From the NCBI GenBank assembly GCA_030698805.1, contig JAUYMA010000009.1, forward strand, positions 1 to 64,000: DNA of 64,000 bases, in the 5' to 3' direction. This document shows, piece after piece, positions 53,255-61,756 of this stretch (positions are counted from its first letter, which is position 1; each line of letters opens with the position of its first letter). This DNA is from Nanobdellota archaeon (lineage in GTDB: Archaea; Nanobdellota; Nanobdellia; Pacearchaeales; GW2011-AR1). A program made the position numbers and the translations under genes. Under the pieces are notes generated by a model. That model worked only from the letters and a program-made list of their open reading frames with translations, was not told where the DNA came from and ran no database searches.

Positions 53255-54336
53255 AAATAAAAGAAATAAAAGTTGAAGCAATAGATGAAGAGACAGGAAT
53301 TATTCTAAAAAGAATTGTGACTGATAAAGGGATATTTTTTAGTAGGAAAATTGCTGTTTCAAATACTATATATGTTTGTGAAAAAAATAGAATTAAATTA
53401 AACAAGTCTATTATAGATACTCCATTTCAGACACAGCATTTGGAATGGAACAAATCTAATGAGGAATGGGAACTTACTGGACTAAAGAAGGCTAAGAAAC
53501 ATGCAGACCAGAGTAATCGTTTTTTCATTCCGTTTAATCAACGAAATCAATCTCAGTGGTCTTCATTAGGTTGGGATGAATCGTTTGAAGATTTTAGAGA
53601 TTTGTTAAGAAAAACAGATATTGTTCCGCTTTATGTTCCTGTAACTGCAAGTTTAGATGAATTAGACACATATAAACAGAAGGCTTTGTCTTATTTGTCA
53701 AAAGACCAAGAAATAATAATAGTTTTGTCTACAAAACATGATATAAGACATTTTCCTATAATATTTGAAAGTGAATTAAAGTCTTCTCATTTTTTGGGTG
53801 TTTCTTGTTATGAATTAACAGATAGTGTTGAACTAATAAATGTTAATTTTATGAAATCTTTAAATGCAAAATTAAAATTAGGACAAGACTGTGCTTTAAT
53901 TATGTGCTTTAATTTTCCAAGAGTAATGAGCAGACATTTACAGGTTGCGGGAAGTTTTGCTTTTACGCTTTTCGGTGGAGATGTGTTCTCCCAAAGGTCA
54001 AACTTTGCAATGGATTATGAAAAATTAGAGGACTTGAAGCCAGAGGATATATACTGCTATGACAATAAAGAAAAGAAATTTACAAAGTCTAACACACAAA
54101 AAGTTAGATACGGATTTGACATTACTGATGGTGTAATAACAAATATTCCAGTTTCAGAAGGGTTAGATTGGCATCAAGCAATAAAGTTTTTGAGCCAGAG
54201 ATTACAACAAAATGACTTAGACTTGATAAATGATTGCTTAATACAGAAGCAACCATTAGAAACAGAGATAAAGAATTATACTGGATGGAATGTTTTCTTG
54301 GATTCTATATCATCACAAATACCTAAGACAAAATAA
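53251..54336 (+). CDS. Unknown protein of the restriction-modification cassette
   Basis: 361 aa. Alternating strands and helices ('VPLYVPVTASLDEL', 'EIIIVLSTKHD', 'FLGVSCYELTD', 'CALIMCFNFPRVMS', 'SFAFTLFGGDVFSQRS') suggest an alpha/beta barrel-like fold in the C-terminal two thirds. No catalytic motif is recognised. It overlaps the winged-helix gene and is followed 1 bp later by the methyltransferase, so it is probably a functional subunit of the system. A distant link to TGT-like barrels was considered but is not supported. Confidence 0.6.
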   Translation: MKIKEIKVEAIDEETGIILKRIVTDKGIFFSRKIAVSNTIYVCEKNRIKLNKSIIDTPFQTQHLEWNKSNEEWELTGLKKAKKHADQSNRFFIPFNQRNQSQWSSLGWDESFEDFRDLLRKTDIVPLYVPVTASLDELDTYKQKALSYLSKDQEIIIVLSTKHDIRHFPIIFESELKSSHFLGVSCYELTDSVELINVNFMKSLNAKLKLGQDCALIMCFNFPRVMSRHLQVAGSFAFTLFGGDVFSQRSNFAMDYEKLEDLKPEDIYCYDNKEKKFTKSNTQKVRYGFDITDGVITNIPVSEGLDWHQAIKFLSQRLQQNDLDLINDCLIQKQPLETEIKNYTGWNVFLDSISSQIPKTK

Positions 54337-54337
54337 A

Positions 54338-55315
54338 ATGGAGCAGAAATCATTAAATAAAACGCTCAATAAAGCTAACGCTATTAAAAATGACGAGTTT
54401 TATACCCAGTTGGCTGATATTGAAAGGGAGTTAAAACATTACAAAGAGTATTTTAAAAATAAAGTTATTTTTTGTAATTGCGATGACCCTCGTATAAGTA
54501 GTTTCTTTCATTATTTTTCATACAACTTTGAGCAACTAGGCTTAAAGAAATTGATTACCACATGCTATAAAAATCAACAGATGAATTTGTTTAGTGCGAA
54601 CAAATCTGAAAAAGCTATTTACTTAGAATATACTGGAGACAAAAATAAGAATAATGTTCCAGACCCAAAAGAAATCGGAATTAAGCATTTAAAGGGCGAT
54701 GGAGATTTCCGTAGCCAAGAGTGTATTGAACTACTAAAGCAAAGCGATATTGTTGTCACCAATCCGCCTTTTTCGTTATTTAGAGAATATGTCTCTCAAT
54801 TAGTAAAATATAATAAGAAATTTATAATTATTGGCAGTCTGAATGCCATATCCTATAAAGAAATATTCAAGCTAATAAAAGAGAATAAGTTGTGGTTGGG
54901 ATATGGTTTCAATAACGGCAATGCATATTTTAAAATATTTCATACAAAGGATTTCGCAAATGGGGTATATGATAAGGAAACAGGACTTGTTAAATTCCGT
55001 AATGTGACTTGGTTTACTAATTTAGAAATAGGGAAAAGGCACGAAGACTTAATACTTTACAAAAAATACTATGGAAATGAAAATGAATATCCTAAGTATG
55101 ATAATTACAATGCTATAAACGTTGATAAAACAAAAGATATTCCAGTAGATTATAAGGGAGTTATGGGTGTTCCGATTAGCTTTTTGGATAAATACAACCC
55201 AGAACAATTTGAGATTATAGGCAATGAATATGATTTAAAAATTGAAAAAGGCAGAGGTTATATCAAAGGAAAGAGAATGTATAGCAGGATTTTTATAAGG
55301 AATAAAAGAATTTAA
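54338..55315 (+). CDS. EcoRI-family adenine-specific DNA methyltransferase
   Basis: 325 aa from the ATG at 54338, one base after the previous stop; the longer frame from 54290 overlaps that gene and is unlikely. The amino-methylase motif 'VVTNPPFSLFREYV' and the arrangement 'NDEFYTQLADIERELKHY ... FCNCDDPRISSFF ... YFKIFHTK' match the EcoRI-type adenine methyltransferase family. It would add N6-methyladenine to protect host DNA. Confidence 0.9.
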   Translation: MEQKSLNKTLNKANAIKNDEFYTQLADIERELKHYKEYFKNKVIFCNCDDPRISSFFHYFSYNFEQLGLKKLITTCYKNQQMNLFSANKSEKAIYLEYTGDKNKNNVPDPKEIGIKHLKGDGDFRSQECIELLKQSDIVVTNPPFSLFREYVSQLVKYNKKFIIIGSLNAISYKEIFKLIKENKLWLGYGFNNGNAYFKIFHTKDFANGVYDKETGLVKFRNVTWFTNLEIGKRHEDLILYKKYYGNENEYPKYDNYNAINVDKTKDIPVDYKGVMGVPISFLDKYNPEQFEIIGNEYDLKIEKGRGYIKGKRMYSRIFIRNKRI

Positions 55316-55339
55316 ATAATTGGTTTTGGGTATTAGTCT

Positions 55340-56416
55340 ATGAAAATAGAACTCAAAAAGATTACCGTTGGCGAATTATCTGAGGGTTATCAAGACAATG
55401 CAGAAGCAGGTGTTATTGGGTTCGGTGGCAAACTTGATATTCGTCCGCCATTCCAAAGAGAATTTGTCTATAAGGACAAACAGCGTGATGCTGTTATCCA
55501 CACAATTACAAAAGATTTTCCTCTTAATGTAATGTATTGGGCAGTGCGTGATGATGGAACATTTGAGATAATAGACGGACAGCAGAGAACAATTTCGCTT
55601 TGTCAATATGTTGCTGGCGACTTCTCAATTAATGGGTTGGCATTTCATAATCTTCCAAAAGATAAGAAGGAAAAAATTTTAAAGTATCCATTGATGATTT
55701 ATTTGTGTTCTGGAACTGACAGCGAGAAATTAGAATGGTTTAGAACAATTAATATTGCTGGAGAACAGCTTACCGACCAAGAGTTGAGAAATGCTGTTTA
55801 TTCGGGTTCATGGGTTTCTGATGCTAAACGCTATTTTTCTAAGAATAGCCGACCAAAAATAGGTGACGATTATTTAAGTGGCTCTGCAATTCGTCAGGAG
55901 TATTTTGAAACAGCGATTGATTGGATTTCAAAAGGAAAGATAGAGGATTATATGTCAAAGCATCAACATGACCCTAATGCGAATGAATTATGGCTATATT
56001 TTCAGGCAGTTATAAATTGGGTAAAAGTAACCTTTCCTAAATATCGCAAAGAAATGAAAGCTGTCCCTTGGGGAGTTTTATTTAATGATTTCAAAGATAA
56101 AAAACTTGATGCAAAGAAGCTTGAAAAAGATATAACTGAATTAATGCAAGATGATGACGTTACAAAAAAATCAGGCATCTATTCATACGCTTTAACAAGA
56201 AATGAGAGATACCTAAGTATTCGTGCTTTTACAGATAATCAAAAAAGAGAAGCATATGAAAGGCAAAAAGGCATTTGTCCAAAGTGTAAGAAGCATTTTG
56301 AAATAGAGGAAATGGAAGCAGACCACATAAAACCTTGGCACGAAGGCGGGCAAACAATAGCAAAAAACTGCCAAATGCTTTGCAAACAGGACAATAGACT
56401 TAAATCAGGAATATAA
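55340..56416 (+). CDS. DUF262 protein with C-terminal HNH nuclease
   Basis: 358 aa. The N-terminal DUF262 (ParB-like) domain has its signature 'IDGQQRT' (78-84). The C-terminus carries an HNH nuclease with zinc Cys pairs (CPKC ... CQMLC) and the catalytic segment 'EADHIKPWHEGG'. DUF262-HNH proteins act as nucleotide-dependent restriction nucleases in GmrSD-like and related defence systems. Being directly downstream of a methyltransferase, it is the probable restriction component here. Confidence 0.88.
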   Translation: MKIELKKITVGELSEGYQDNAEAGVIGFGGKLDIRPPFQREFVYKDKQRDAVIHTITKDFPLNVMYWAVRDDGTFEIIDGQQRTISLCQYVAGDFSINGLAFHNLPKDKKEKILKYPLMIYLCSGTDSEKLEWFRTINIAGEQLTDQELRNAVYSGSWVSDAKRYFSKNSRPKIGDDYLSGSAIRQEYFETAIDWISKGKIEDYMSKHQHDPNANELWLYFQAVINWVKVTFPKYRKEMKAVPWGVLFNDFKDKKLDAKKLEKDITELMQDDDVTKKSGIYSYALTRNERYLSIRAFTDNQKREAYERQKGICPKCKKHFEIEEMEADHIKPWHEGGQTIAKNCQMLCKQDNRLKSGI

Positions 56417-56420
56417 TAAA

Positions 56421-56714
56421 ATGAGTTTAGAAATCTTAGGATTAATTCTTAATTTTATAGGTTCTCTTATCTTGATTTTCGTAACTCTCTTTGGGAAATG
56501 GCATCAAATAAAATATGATAATCCTTGGACAAAAAGATATTGGTGGATGGGTAGAAGACCTTTTTGGAAGAATACACAAACTCATAAATGGCACTTTAAA
56601 TGGAATCACATAGTTATAGTTGAAGGGTTTATCCCGCCAAAGCACTTATGGAATTCTATTGGTTTCTTTTTTATTACATTAGGCTTTTTACTTCAACTGT
56701 TGGGTTTAATGTAA
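56421..56714 (+). CDS. Two-helix membrane protein at the transposon's right end
   Basis: 97 aa. Transmembrane helices at ~4-24 and ~75-96 flank a Trp/Lys-rich central loop ('WTKRYWWMGRRPFWKNTQTHKWHFKWNH'). It starts 4 bp after the nuclease stop and is therefore in the same transcript. Its presence in a defence cassette suggests a membrane effector or accessory, but it could be an unrelated passenger. Confidence 0.55.
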   Translation: MSLEILGLILNFIGSLILIFVTLFGKWHQIKYDNPWTKRYWWMGRRPFWKNTQTHKWHFKWNHIVIVEGFIPPKHLWNSIGFFFITLGFLLQLLGLM

Positions 56715-56733
56715 AAGTCCCGTCACTTAACAG
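56713..56733. repeat. Right subterminal repeat
   Basis: AAAAGTCCCGTCACTTAACAG, read in reverse complement, is CTGTTAAGTGACGGGACTTTT, closely matching the left subterminal copy at 51288-51308. It starts inside the last codons... stop region of the membrane protein gene and ends 7 nt before the right terminal repeat. Confidence 0.8.
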
Positions 56734-56740
56734 CCATTTT

Positions 56741-56764
56741 AAGTCCCGATAAGTTAACACTCCC
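56741..56764 (-). repeat. Right terminal inverted repeat
   Basis: Reverse complement begins GGGAGTGTTA and ends GGGACTT, agreeing with the left end at 19 of 24 positions. The outer edge is followed immediately by the target duplication. Confidence 0.85.
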
Positions 56765-56773
56765 TCTAATTCC
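56765..56773. repeat. Target-site duplication, right copy
   Basis: TCTAATTCC, identical to 51236-51244. Removing 51245-56773 restores one uninterrupted copy between the RRM and rpo7 genes. Confidence 0.85.
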
Positions 56774-56886
56774 TTTTTCACCAAAAAAAGTATGCTCGAG
56801 CCCTTTTTGAGAAGCCATATTTGAGAAGATGAAAATAGGAACCTTTTTAAATCGAAATTTTCTTGAACTATTATCTTGGTGAGAAA

Positions 56887-57486
56887 ATGTTTTACCTATT
56901 AGAAGTAGAAGATCATGTTAGAGTAGAGCCTAGACACTTTGGTCTACCTACAAAAGAAGCAGTTGAAAAGCAATTAAACGAGAGCTACGTAGACAAAGTC
57001 AACAAGGAATTAGGGCACATTATAAGTATTGTTTCCGTTGATGAAGTTGACGACGGAGTTATTATTCCTGGCGACGGAGCCCCCTTCTATAAATCCAGAT
57101 TCAAACTTCTTGCTTGGAAACCTGAACTTCATGAATTAGTACATGGGACTATTATGGAAATAACTAGTTTCGGAGCATTCATGCAAATAGGGCCTAGCCA
57201 AGGAATGATTCATATTTCACAGACTATGGAAGATTATGTTTCTTTAAGCAAAACAGGATCGTTGTCTGGAAAGAGTTCAAAGAGAAATCTATCCAAGGGA
57301 GATGAATGCCTGGCAAGAATTGTGGCTATAAGCTTCAAATCTGGCGAGATGAAGATAGGATTAACTATGAGGCAGCCAGGGTTGGGTAAAATAGACTGGC
57401 TAAAAGATGATAAAAAGAAGAAAGAAAACTTCGCAAAAGCAGCCGCTAAGAAAGCGGATAAGGGTTCTAAAGGGGGCAAGAAATAA
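56887..57486 (+). CDS. rpoE: RNA polymerase subunit Rpo7 (E')
   Basis: 199 aa from the ATG at 56887 (GGTGAG motif upstream); an in-frame TTG-region start at 56863 is less likely. N-terminal RNP-like domain ('FYLLEVEDHVRVEP') and S1/OB domain ('GTIMEITSFGAFMQIGPSQGMIHISQ') are those of archaeal Rpo7, which with Rpo4 forms the polymerase stalk that binds nascent RNA and TFE. A Lys-rich tail follows. One base of overlap couples it to spt4. Confidence 0.94.
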   Translation: MFYLLEVEDHVRVEPRHFGLPTKEAVEKQLNESYVDKVNKELGHIISIVSVDEVDDGVIIPGDGAPFYKSRFKLLAWKPELHELVHGTIMEITSFGAFMQIGPSQGMIHISQTMEDYVSLSKTGSLSGKSSKRNLSKGDECLARIVAISFKSGEMKIGLTMRQPGLGKIDWLKDDKKKKENFAKAAAKKADKGSKGGKK

Positions 57487-57674
57487 TGCCTGCAGAAAGA
57501 GTATGCAAGAGTTGCAAGAGAATTTATGAGGGGGATGAATGCCCTAATTGTCAGTCTAAAGAAACAACAACGAATTTCAAGGGTAAGATAATTATAACAA
57601 ACCCTGAACAATCCGAGATAGCTAAAAATTTAAATATTAAGCAAAAGGGAACTTATGCAGTGAAGTTAGGATGA
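57486..57674 (+). CDS. spt4: Transcription elongation factor Spt4 (RpoE2)
   Basis: 62 aa. Zinc-binding 'VCKSCKRIYEGDECPNCQS' (four Cys) and 'GKIIITNPEQSEIAKNLNI' are typical of archaeal Spt4, which pairs with Spt5 to clamp elongating RNA polymerase. It overlaps rpoE by one base and rps24e by four. Confidence 0.93.
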   Translation: MPAERVCKSCKRIYEGDECPNCQSKETTTNFKGKIIITNPEQSEIAKNLNIKQKGTYAVKLG

Positions 57675-57943
57675 AATTGATAAGCGATTTTAAAAATGAT
57701 TTATTGAAGAGAAGAGAACTCAAAGCAATTGTAGAAGCGGATAGTACGCCAAGTTTTGAGACTTCAGCCAAGTTGATTGCAGAGGAATACAAGGCCTCTG
57801 AAGATGTGATAGTGGTAAAAGGAATTTATGGAAAGTTTGGCCATAAGACTTTCCTTATCGAAGCTATTATTTATGATTCTGTTAATGATAAAAACAGGAC
57901 TGAACCGAAGAAGAAAGAAAAGACGAAAGGAGCAGCTGCTTAA
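57671..57943 (+). CDS. rps24e: Ribosomal protein S24e
   Basis: 90 aa. 'SDFKNDLLKRRELKAIVEADSTPSF' and 'VIVVKGIYGKFGHKTFLIEAIIYDS' are standard S24e. It overlaps spt4 (ATGA) and precedes rps27ae with no gap, the conserved archaeal Rpo7-Spt4-S24e-S27ae string. Confidence 0.95.
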   Translation: MKLISDFKNDLLKRRELKAIVEADSTPSFETSAKLIAEEYKASEDVIVVKGIYGKFGHKTFLIEAIIYDSVNDKNRTEPKKKEKTKGAAA

Positions 57944-58162
57944 ATGGCAACGTCATTCGGAGGATCTAATAAAGAGAAGAAGGGCAAGAAACCTCATAAG
58001 AACAAGCCCACTAGCAAAAAATATTCCTTATATAAAGTAAATGGCGATGATATTCAAAAGGCAAGATCCTGCCCAAGATGCGGGCCAGGAATATTCTTAG
58101 CTACGCATAAGGATCGCCTTGTTTGCGGAAAGTGCAAATATACTGAATTCTCGAAGAAATAA
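57944..58162 (+). CDS. rps27ae: Ribosomal protein S27ae
   Basis: 72 aa. The zinc ribbon '[22 protein letters not shown]' is diagnostic. About 30 basic N-terminal residues precede it, longer than in many archaea. It lies in the small-subunit beak. The start directly follows the rps24e stop; kae1, often next in archaea, is elsewhere in this window (13030). Confidence 0.95.
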   Translation: MATSFGGSNKEKKGKKPHKNKPTSKKYSLYKVNGDDIQKARSCPRCGPGIFLATHKDRLVCGKCKYTEFSKK

Positions 58163-58235
58163 GTCCTTTTTAGGTACAACTTTAAAGTAATCACATTATA
58201 ATAAACTTTAAAAAGCACATAATGCAATTTTTAAT

Positions 58236-58664
58236 ATGGCCTCTAATTTATATCAATTGATTGCGCGGGAAAAGTGGCAATTAAGCGCCCAAGCAGGGTA
58301 TGATATTGGTACTCCAACTACAGTGAGTTATCTCTTTCACATTGCTCAAGATGCAAGATCTGGAAGAGCCACATCTCCTTTTCATAAAGAAACTGTGGAC
58401 GCATTAGGTTATGAAAAAAGTCCAGACAGGGTTGTTTGGAGATATTTATTTGAGAATGAGTTGCCTGATAGCGATGCTGATACTCATGTTAGGGGAGAGA
58501 TGCTAAGATATGGTGCGCGCCATCTCCAAAGGCCCCTTCACGATGTAGAAATTTCTGCTGAGTTAGTAAGGGATTATGTTGTGGAAAATAGTTTGCCTAA
58601 TGGTATTGGCAAACGACTTGCGAAGGAATTTGGGGTCAATTATTTGCTTGAACAACAGGCTTAA
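58236..58664 (+). CDS. Uncharacterised soluble protein
   Basis: 142 aa. Helical, Arg/Asp/Glu-rich with no membrane segment or known motif; the N-terminus 'LYQLIAREKWQLSAQAGYDIGTPTTVSYLFHIAQDARSG' and C-terminal 'GIGKRLAKEFGVNYLLEQ' may form a small helical bundle. A TTTAAAAAG box ~29 nt upstream of the ATG supports a leaderless start. GC content appears slightly higher than in its neighbours. Confidence 0.45.
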   Translation: MASNLYQLIAREKWQLSAQAGYDIGTPTTVSYLFHIAQDARSGRATSPFHKETVDALGYEKSPDRVVWRYLFENELPDSDADTHVRGEMLRYGARHLQRPLHDVEISAELVRDYVVENSLPNGIGKRLAKEFGVNYLLEQQA

Positions 58665-58695
58665 GAAAATTGTTTCTTTTATTTTGTAATATGAT

Positions 58696-58900
58696 TCACC
58701 TCTTAGATCTCTAGTGTTCGTGCCCTGTTTTAGAAGGGATAACTCTTAGAATTTGTCTGATCTATCTGTTCCTAAATTTAGATAGGAGTATAGTTATCAA
58801 AGACTCTCAATCATTTAATTGATTATAAACCCATGAGGAAGAGGCCCAACCCGCTATAAATAGATAGGCTGAACGTCCTCCTCTGGGAAAAAAGAGGTGA
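58696..58900 (-). ncRNA. Structured non-coding RNA candidate
   Basis: A closing helix TCACCTCTT/AAGAGGTGA joins 58696-58704 with 58892-58900. Inside are GATAAC/GTTATC enclosing CTATCT/AGATAG, AATCA/TGATT, CCCT/AGGG, and a long arm CCCA-GAGGA/TCCTC-TGGG capped by GCC/GGC and CTAT/ATAG. On the minus strand TTTAAATAG at 58922-58930 sits ~26 nt before 58900, favouring that orientation. It does not clearly match RNase P, SRP or 5S RNA. The 352-bp gap between genes holds no coding frame of note. Confidence 0.45.
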
Positions 58901-58921
58901 TACTATTCTGTAGTAGCTATA

Positions 58922-58930
58922 CTATTTAAA
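58922..58930 (-). promoter_or_regulatory. TATA box for the structured RNA
   Basis: On the minus strand GAAAGCTTTAAATAG gives a purine-rich BRE-like stretch plus TATA, with the predicted start at the outer end of the closing helix. The core is nearly palindromic, so plus-strand use toward scpA is also possible. Confidence 0.4.
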
Positions 58931-59016
58931 GCTTTCGGTTGTTGTAACTATTAAATGGATACAGATTCATATATTGGTATAGGCAAGAATATAAACATTT
59001 CTAATTTTAAGGAATA

Positions 59017-59997
59017 ATGAATGAAGAGCAAGAGGATAAAAATATTTTAAATAGCGAAGCCATAAACCCTGCGCAGAGAGTGGGACAAGAGCAAATCCAT
59101 GATCTTCTCTTCGGGGATAAATTAAGCTGGCAAGCGATCATTTATGATCTTATTAACACCGAGCAGCTCGATCCGTGGGATATTGATCTATCCTTACTGG
59201 CCCAAAAGTATCTAGTGAGGGTGAGAGAGCTGGAGGAAGCTAACTTTTTCGTTTCTAGCAAGGTATTGCTGGCAGCTTCATTGCTTCTTAGAATGAAGTC
59301 TGAGATTTTGCTTGATCATGATCTCCCTGGCTTAGATGCTATTCTTTTCGGCAAGAAAGAAGAGAAAAAATATGTTCAAGAAAGGATTGAACTTGATGAA
59401 GAAATCCCGGGATTGGTCGTAAGAACACCTTTGCCTCGATATAAAAAAATCACTCTAGAAGAACTTATGAAAGCGCTCGGGCAGGCTATCAAAACTGAGA
59501 ATCGTAGAATTAAAAGAATTGTTCTCACAAAGCAGCAGGAATTCGAGACTTCCATTGCGATTCCAAAGAATAGGATAAATCTGCAGGACAAAATAAAAGA
59601 AATTTATGCTAAAATTGAAGAGGTATTCTCTAAAAGAGAAGACAGGCTGGCTTTTTCAGAATTAGCAGGTGAAAAAAGTGAAGAAAGAGTTTCTACTTTT
59701 GTTCCGCTTTTACATTTAGATAATCAGCAGAAAGTTTGGCTTGAACAGGAAGAGCATTTAGACGAAATTTGGATTCTTTTAAAACATCTTTATGAAAAGC
59801 AAAATGCTGATTTACTTGAAGCTATGAAGAAAGAGGCTGCTGAAGAAATGGCAAAAATGATGGAAGAGGAGAAAATTATGAAAGATATCAAAAAAGCCAA
59901 GGATGGCGATGAGGAGGGCGAAGAAGATGAAGAAGGACCTGCCCGGGCTAGAAAAAAGAGCAAAAATATTGAAGAAGTTGATTTAGATGAAGAATAG
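59017..59997 (+). CDS. scpA: Segregation and condensation protein A (ScpA)
   Basis: 326 aa. The N-terminal SMC-binding part ('DLLFGDKLSWQAIIYDLINTEQLDPWDIDLSLLAQKYL', 'LLLRMKSEILL') and the C-terminal winged helix are kleisin features, separated by a variable charged linker. A very acidic/basic C-terminal tail extends ~40 residues. ScpA closes the SMC ring in chromosome condensation. An ATATAAA box ~27 nt upstream of the ATG fits a leaderless transcript. Confidence 0.88.
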   Translation: MNEEQEDKNILNSEAINPAQRVGQEQIHDLLFGDKLSWQAIIYDLINTEQLDPWDIDLSLLAQKYLVRVRELEEANFFVSSKVLLAASLLLRMKSEILLDHDLPGLDAILFGKKEEKKYVQERIELDEEIPGLVVRTPLPRYKKITLEELMKALGQAIKTENRRIKRIVLTKQQEFETSIAIPKNRINLQDKIKEIYAKIEEVFSKREDRLAFSELAGEKSEERVSTFVPLLHLDNQQKVWLEQEEHLDEIWILLKHLYEKQNADLLEAMKKEAAEEMAKMMEEEKIMKDIKKAKDGDEEGEEDEEGPARARKKSKNIEEVDLDEE

Positions 59998-60032
59998 CTA
60001 ATTTCTAGATATGGAGAAACGAATACAAAATT

Positions 60033-61265
60033 TTACTTAATTAATTCAATTTTCTGTAATTCTGCAATTAATTGCTTTTCAGTTATCATCTTTTCATTTC
60101 CAGATTGCATATCTTTTAATTTATATTTACCCTTTTTTATTTCATTTTCACCTATGAATATAGCATAGGGAATTCTTTGAGAGTCAGCTATTTCTAAAGC
60201 TTTTTCTATTTTCTCAAAACAGGGAAAACAAGATATTTCAGCTTCCCTCAATTTTCTAGTCAGCTTTATTGTTTCGGATTCCTTTTCAATTGAAATTATC
60301 ATTGTTTTTGGAGGGCAGATTTCTACTTTTGCGACTTGGGAAATTCTTTCCAATCCTAGAGAGAGGCCTACTGCCGGAATTTCTCGGTCTAGGTATTTTC
60401 CGGCAATCCGGTCATATCTTCCACCTCCAGCTAAAGAACCTCTGCCCGGCATTATAGCTTCGAATATATTTCCAGTATAATAACCCAGTCCCCTGACCAT
60501 TAATGGATTAAATTTTAGCAAAACTCCGTATTTCCTTGCTTTTATCATTAATCCTTCTAATTCTTCTGCACCTTCGAAAGCATTTTCTTTAAAGAAAAGA
60601 AAATCTTTTTCTAGCAATTTCAATAAACTAAGAACTTGATTTGAATCAGCGTATTTTTTTAGGTTAAGCTTCATCATATCCTCTCCAATTCGGTCCTTTT
60701 TATCTAATTCTCTCATGACTTGTTTTACATTTTTTATTTCTACGCTTTCTATTATAGATGAGAGAAGTTTTCTATTATTGACTTGTATCTCTGCGGCTAT
60801 CTTACATTCTTTTAAAATAGAGGACAGCATGGCAAGGCATTCAGCATCTGCAAGGTATGTTGAATCTCCAATAATATCTGCATCACATTGGATTATCTGC
60901 CTGAATCTATCTGGACTAGTCGGTTCGTCTCTAAATACTGCCCCTATTTGGGAGAACCTTATTGGGAGCTTAATGTTTGGATTTTGTTTGAAGATTCTTG
61001 AAAGCTGGAAAGTCAATTCATAACGCAATCCAAGATTTCTGCCGGCCCTATCCTTCAGCCTAAATCTGTCTGAAACTGCCTCATCTTCTCCTTCTAAGAT
61101 ATCAGGACGCATTAATTCATCAAACTCCACTATGGAGGTTTCTATGGGCAAAAATCCATATTTTCTAAAATTCTTTTCAATGATCTTTCTTACTTCTATC
61201 CTTTTTTGAGAATCTGGAGGAAGAAAATCTTGAAATCCCTTTACGGATCCTATATCAATATTCAT
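60033..61265 (-). CDS. hisS: Histidyl-tRNA synthetase
   Basis: 410 aa, class II. Motif 1 'SVKGFQDFLPPDSQKRIEV', motif 2 'FSQIGAVFRDEPTSPDRFRQIIQCDADIIG', the histidine-specific 'GLGYYTGNIFEA' and motif 3 'GGGRYDRI ... VGLSLGLERI' precede the C-terminal anticodon-binding domain. It charges tRNA-His with His using ATP in the cytoplasm. Length and motifs are complete. Confidence 0.96.
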   Translation of the reverse strand: MNIDIGSVKGFQDFLPPDSQKRIEVRKIIEKNFRKYGFLPIETSIVEFDELMRPDILEGEDEAVSDRFRLKDRAGRNLGLRYELTFQLSRIFKQNPNIKLPIRFSQIGAVFRDEPTSPDRFRQIIQCDADIIGDSTYLADAECLAMLSSILKECKIAAEIQVNNRKLLSSIIESVEIKNVKQVMRELDKKDRIGEDMMKLNLKKYADSNQVLSLLKLLEKDFLFFKENAFEGAEELEGLMIKARKYGVLLKFNPLMVRGLGYYTGNIFEAIMPGRGSLAGGGRYDRIAGKYLDREIPAVGLSLGLERISQVAKVEICPPKTMIISIEKESETIKLTRKLREAEISCFPCFEKIEKALEIADSQRIPYAIFIGENEIKKGKYKLKDMQSGNEKMITEKQLIAELQKIELIK

Positions 61266-61332
61266 GATTTTAACAGTAATAAAATACTTTTATACTTTTT
61301 GACACTCTATCATCAGTTATCTTTATATATTC

Positions 61333-61749
61333 TTGGGGGCAATTTTAAGCATGGTTGAGGATGGTTCTAGGGCAGGCTTTTACTTGGCAGCTATTGGAGG
61401 ATATGTTAATCTTATAGCCATGGCAGGATTGATAGTTAGGATCATACTTATTGCTTTAGAATCTTTAGAACTTGAAAGTCCCGATTACTTTACTTACTTT
61501 GTCCATATAGGGGCTATGCTTTACATAGGTATTTTGGGAGTGTGGATGCTGGCGGCTGCTTATAAAATGAGATACTCACATTCTTTGTACTCTGGAGCTA
61601 AAACCTCTCTAATTTTAGGCATACTCTCTCTGAATATATTTGCTATTTTCGGAGGTATTTTTGGGTTGAATGACTTCAAGAGCCTTGCAGTAGACCTTGC
61701 CAGAGAGAGAATTACCTCTGATGATTTAAAATTAAATCCTAATTTTTAG
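61333..61749 (+). CDS. Four-helix membrane protein
   Basis: 138 aa with hydrophobic helices at about 14-35, 50-70, 71-90 and 95-117, followed by a short charged tail. No enzyme motif. It is 7 bp before the rhomboid gene on the same strand, so the two are probably co-transcribed and may be functionally linked. Confidence 0.5.
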   Translation: MGAILSMVEDGSRAGFYLAAIGGYVNLIAMAGLIVRIILIALESLELESPDYFTYFVHIGAMLYIGILGVWMLAAAYKMRYSHSLYSGAKTSLILGILSLNIFAIFGGIFGLNDFKSLAVDLARERITSDDLKLNPNF

Positions 61750-61756
61750 TCCCTAA

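Larger units (their letters stand above)
51245..56764. mobile_element. Transposon carrying a restriction-modification cassette
   Basis: The 5,520-bp segment has 24-bp terminal inverted repeats (19/24 identical), each with an additional subterminal repeat, and is flanked by identical 9-bp target duplications. It carries one transposase at the left end and, as cargo, an AbrB-like gene, a 73-aa gene, a winged-helix gene, a 361-aa gene of unknown function, an EcoRI-type adenine methyltransferase, a DUF262-HNH nuclease and a two-helix membrane protein. No second transposase end exists near 52.5 kb, so the unit moves as a whole. Confidence 0.88.

Noticed and set aside
53251..54336. tRNA-guanine transglycosylase/DpdA assignment
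   Set aside because: A barrel-like pattern is possible, but the catalytic and zinc motifs of that family are missing.
58696..58900. RNase P or SRP RNA
   Set aside because: A GAGGAGGAC segment slightly recalls RNase P, but the remaining conserved core elements are not found and the length is too short for SRP RNA.
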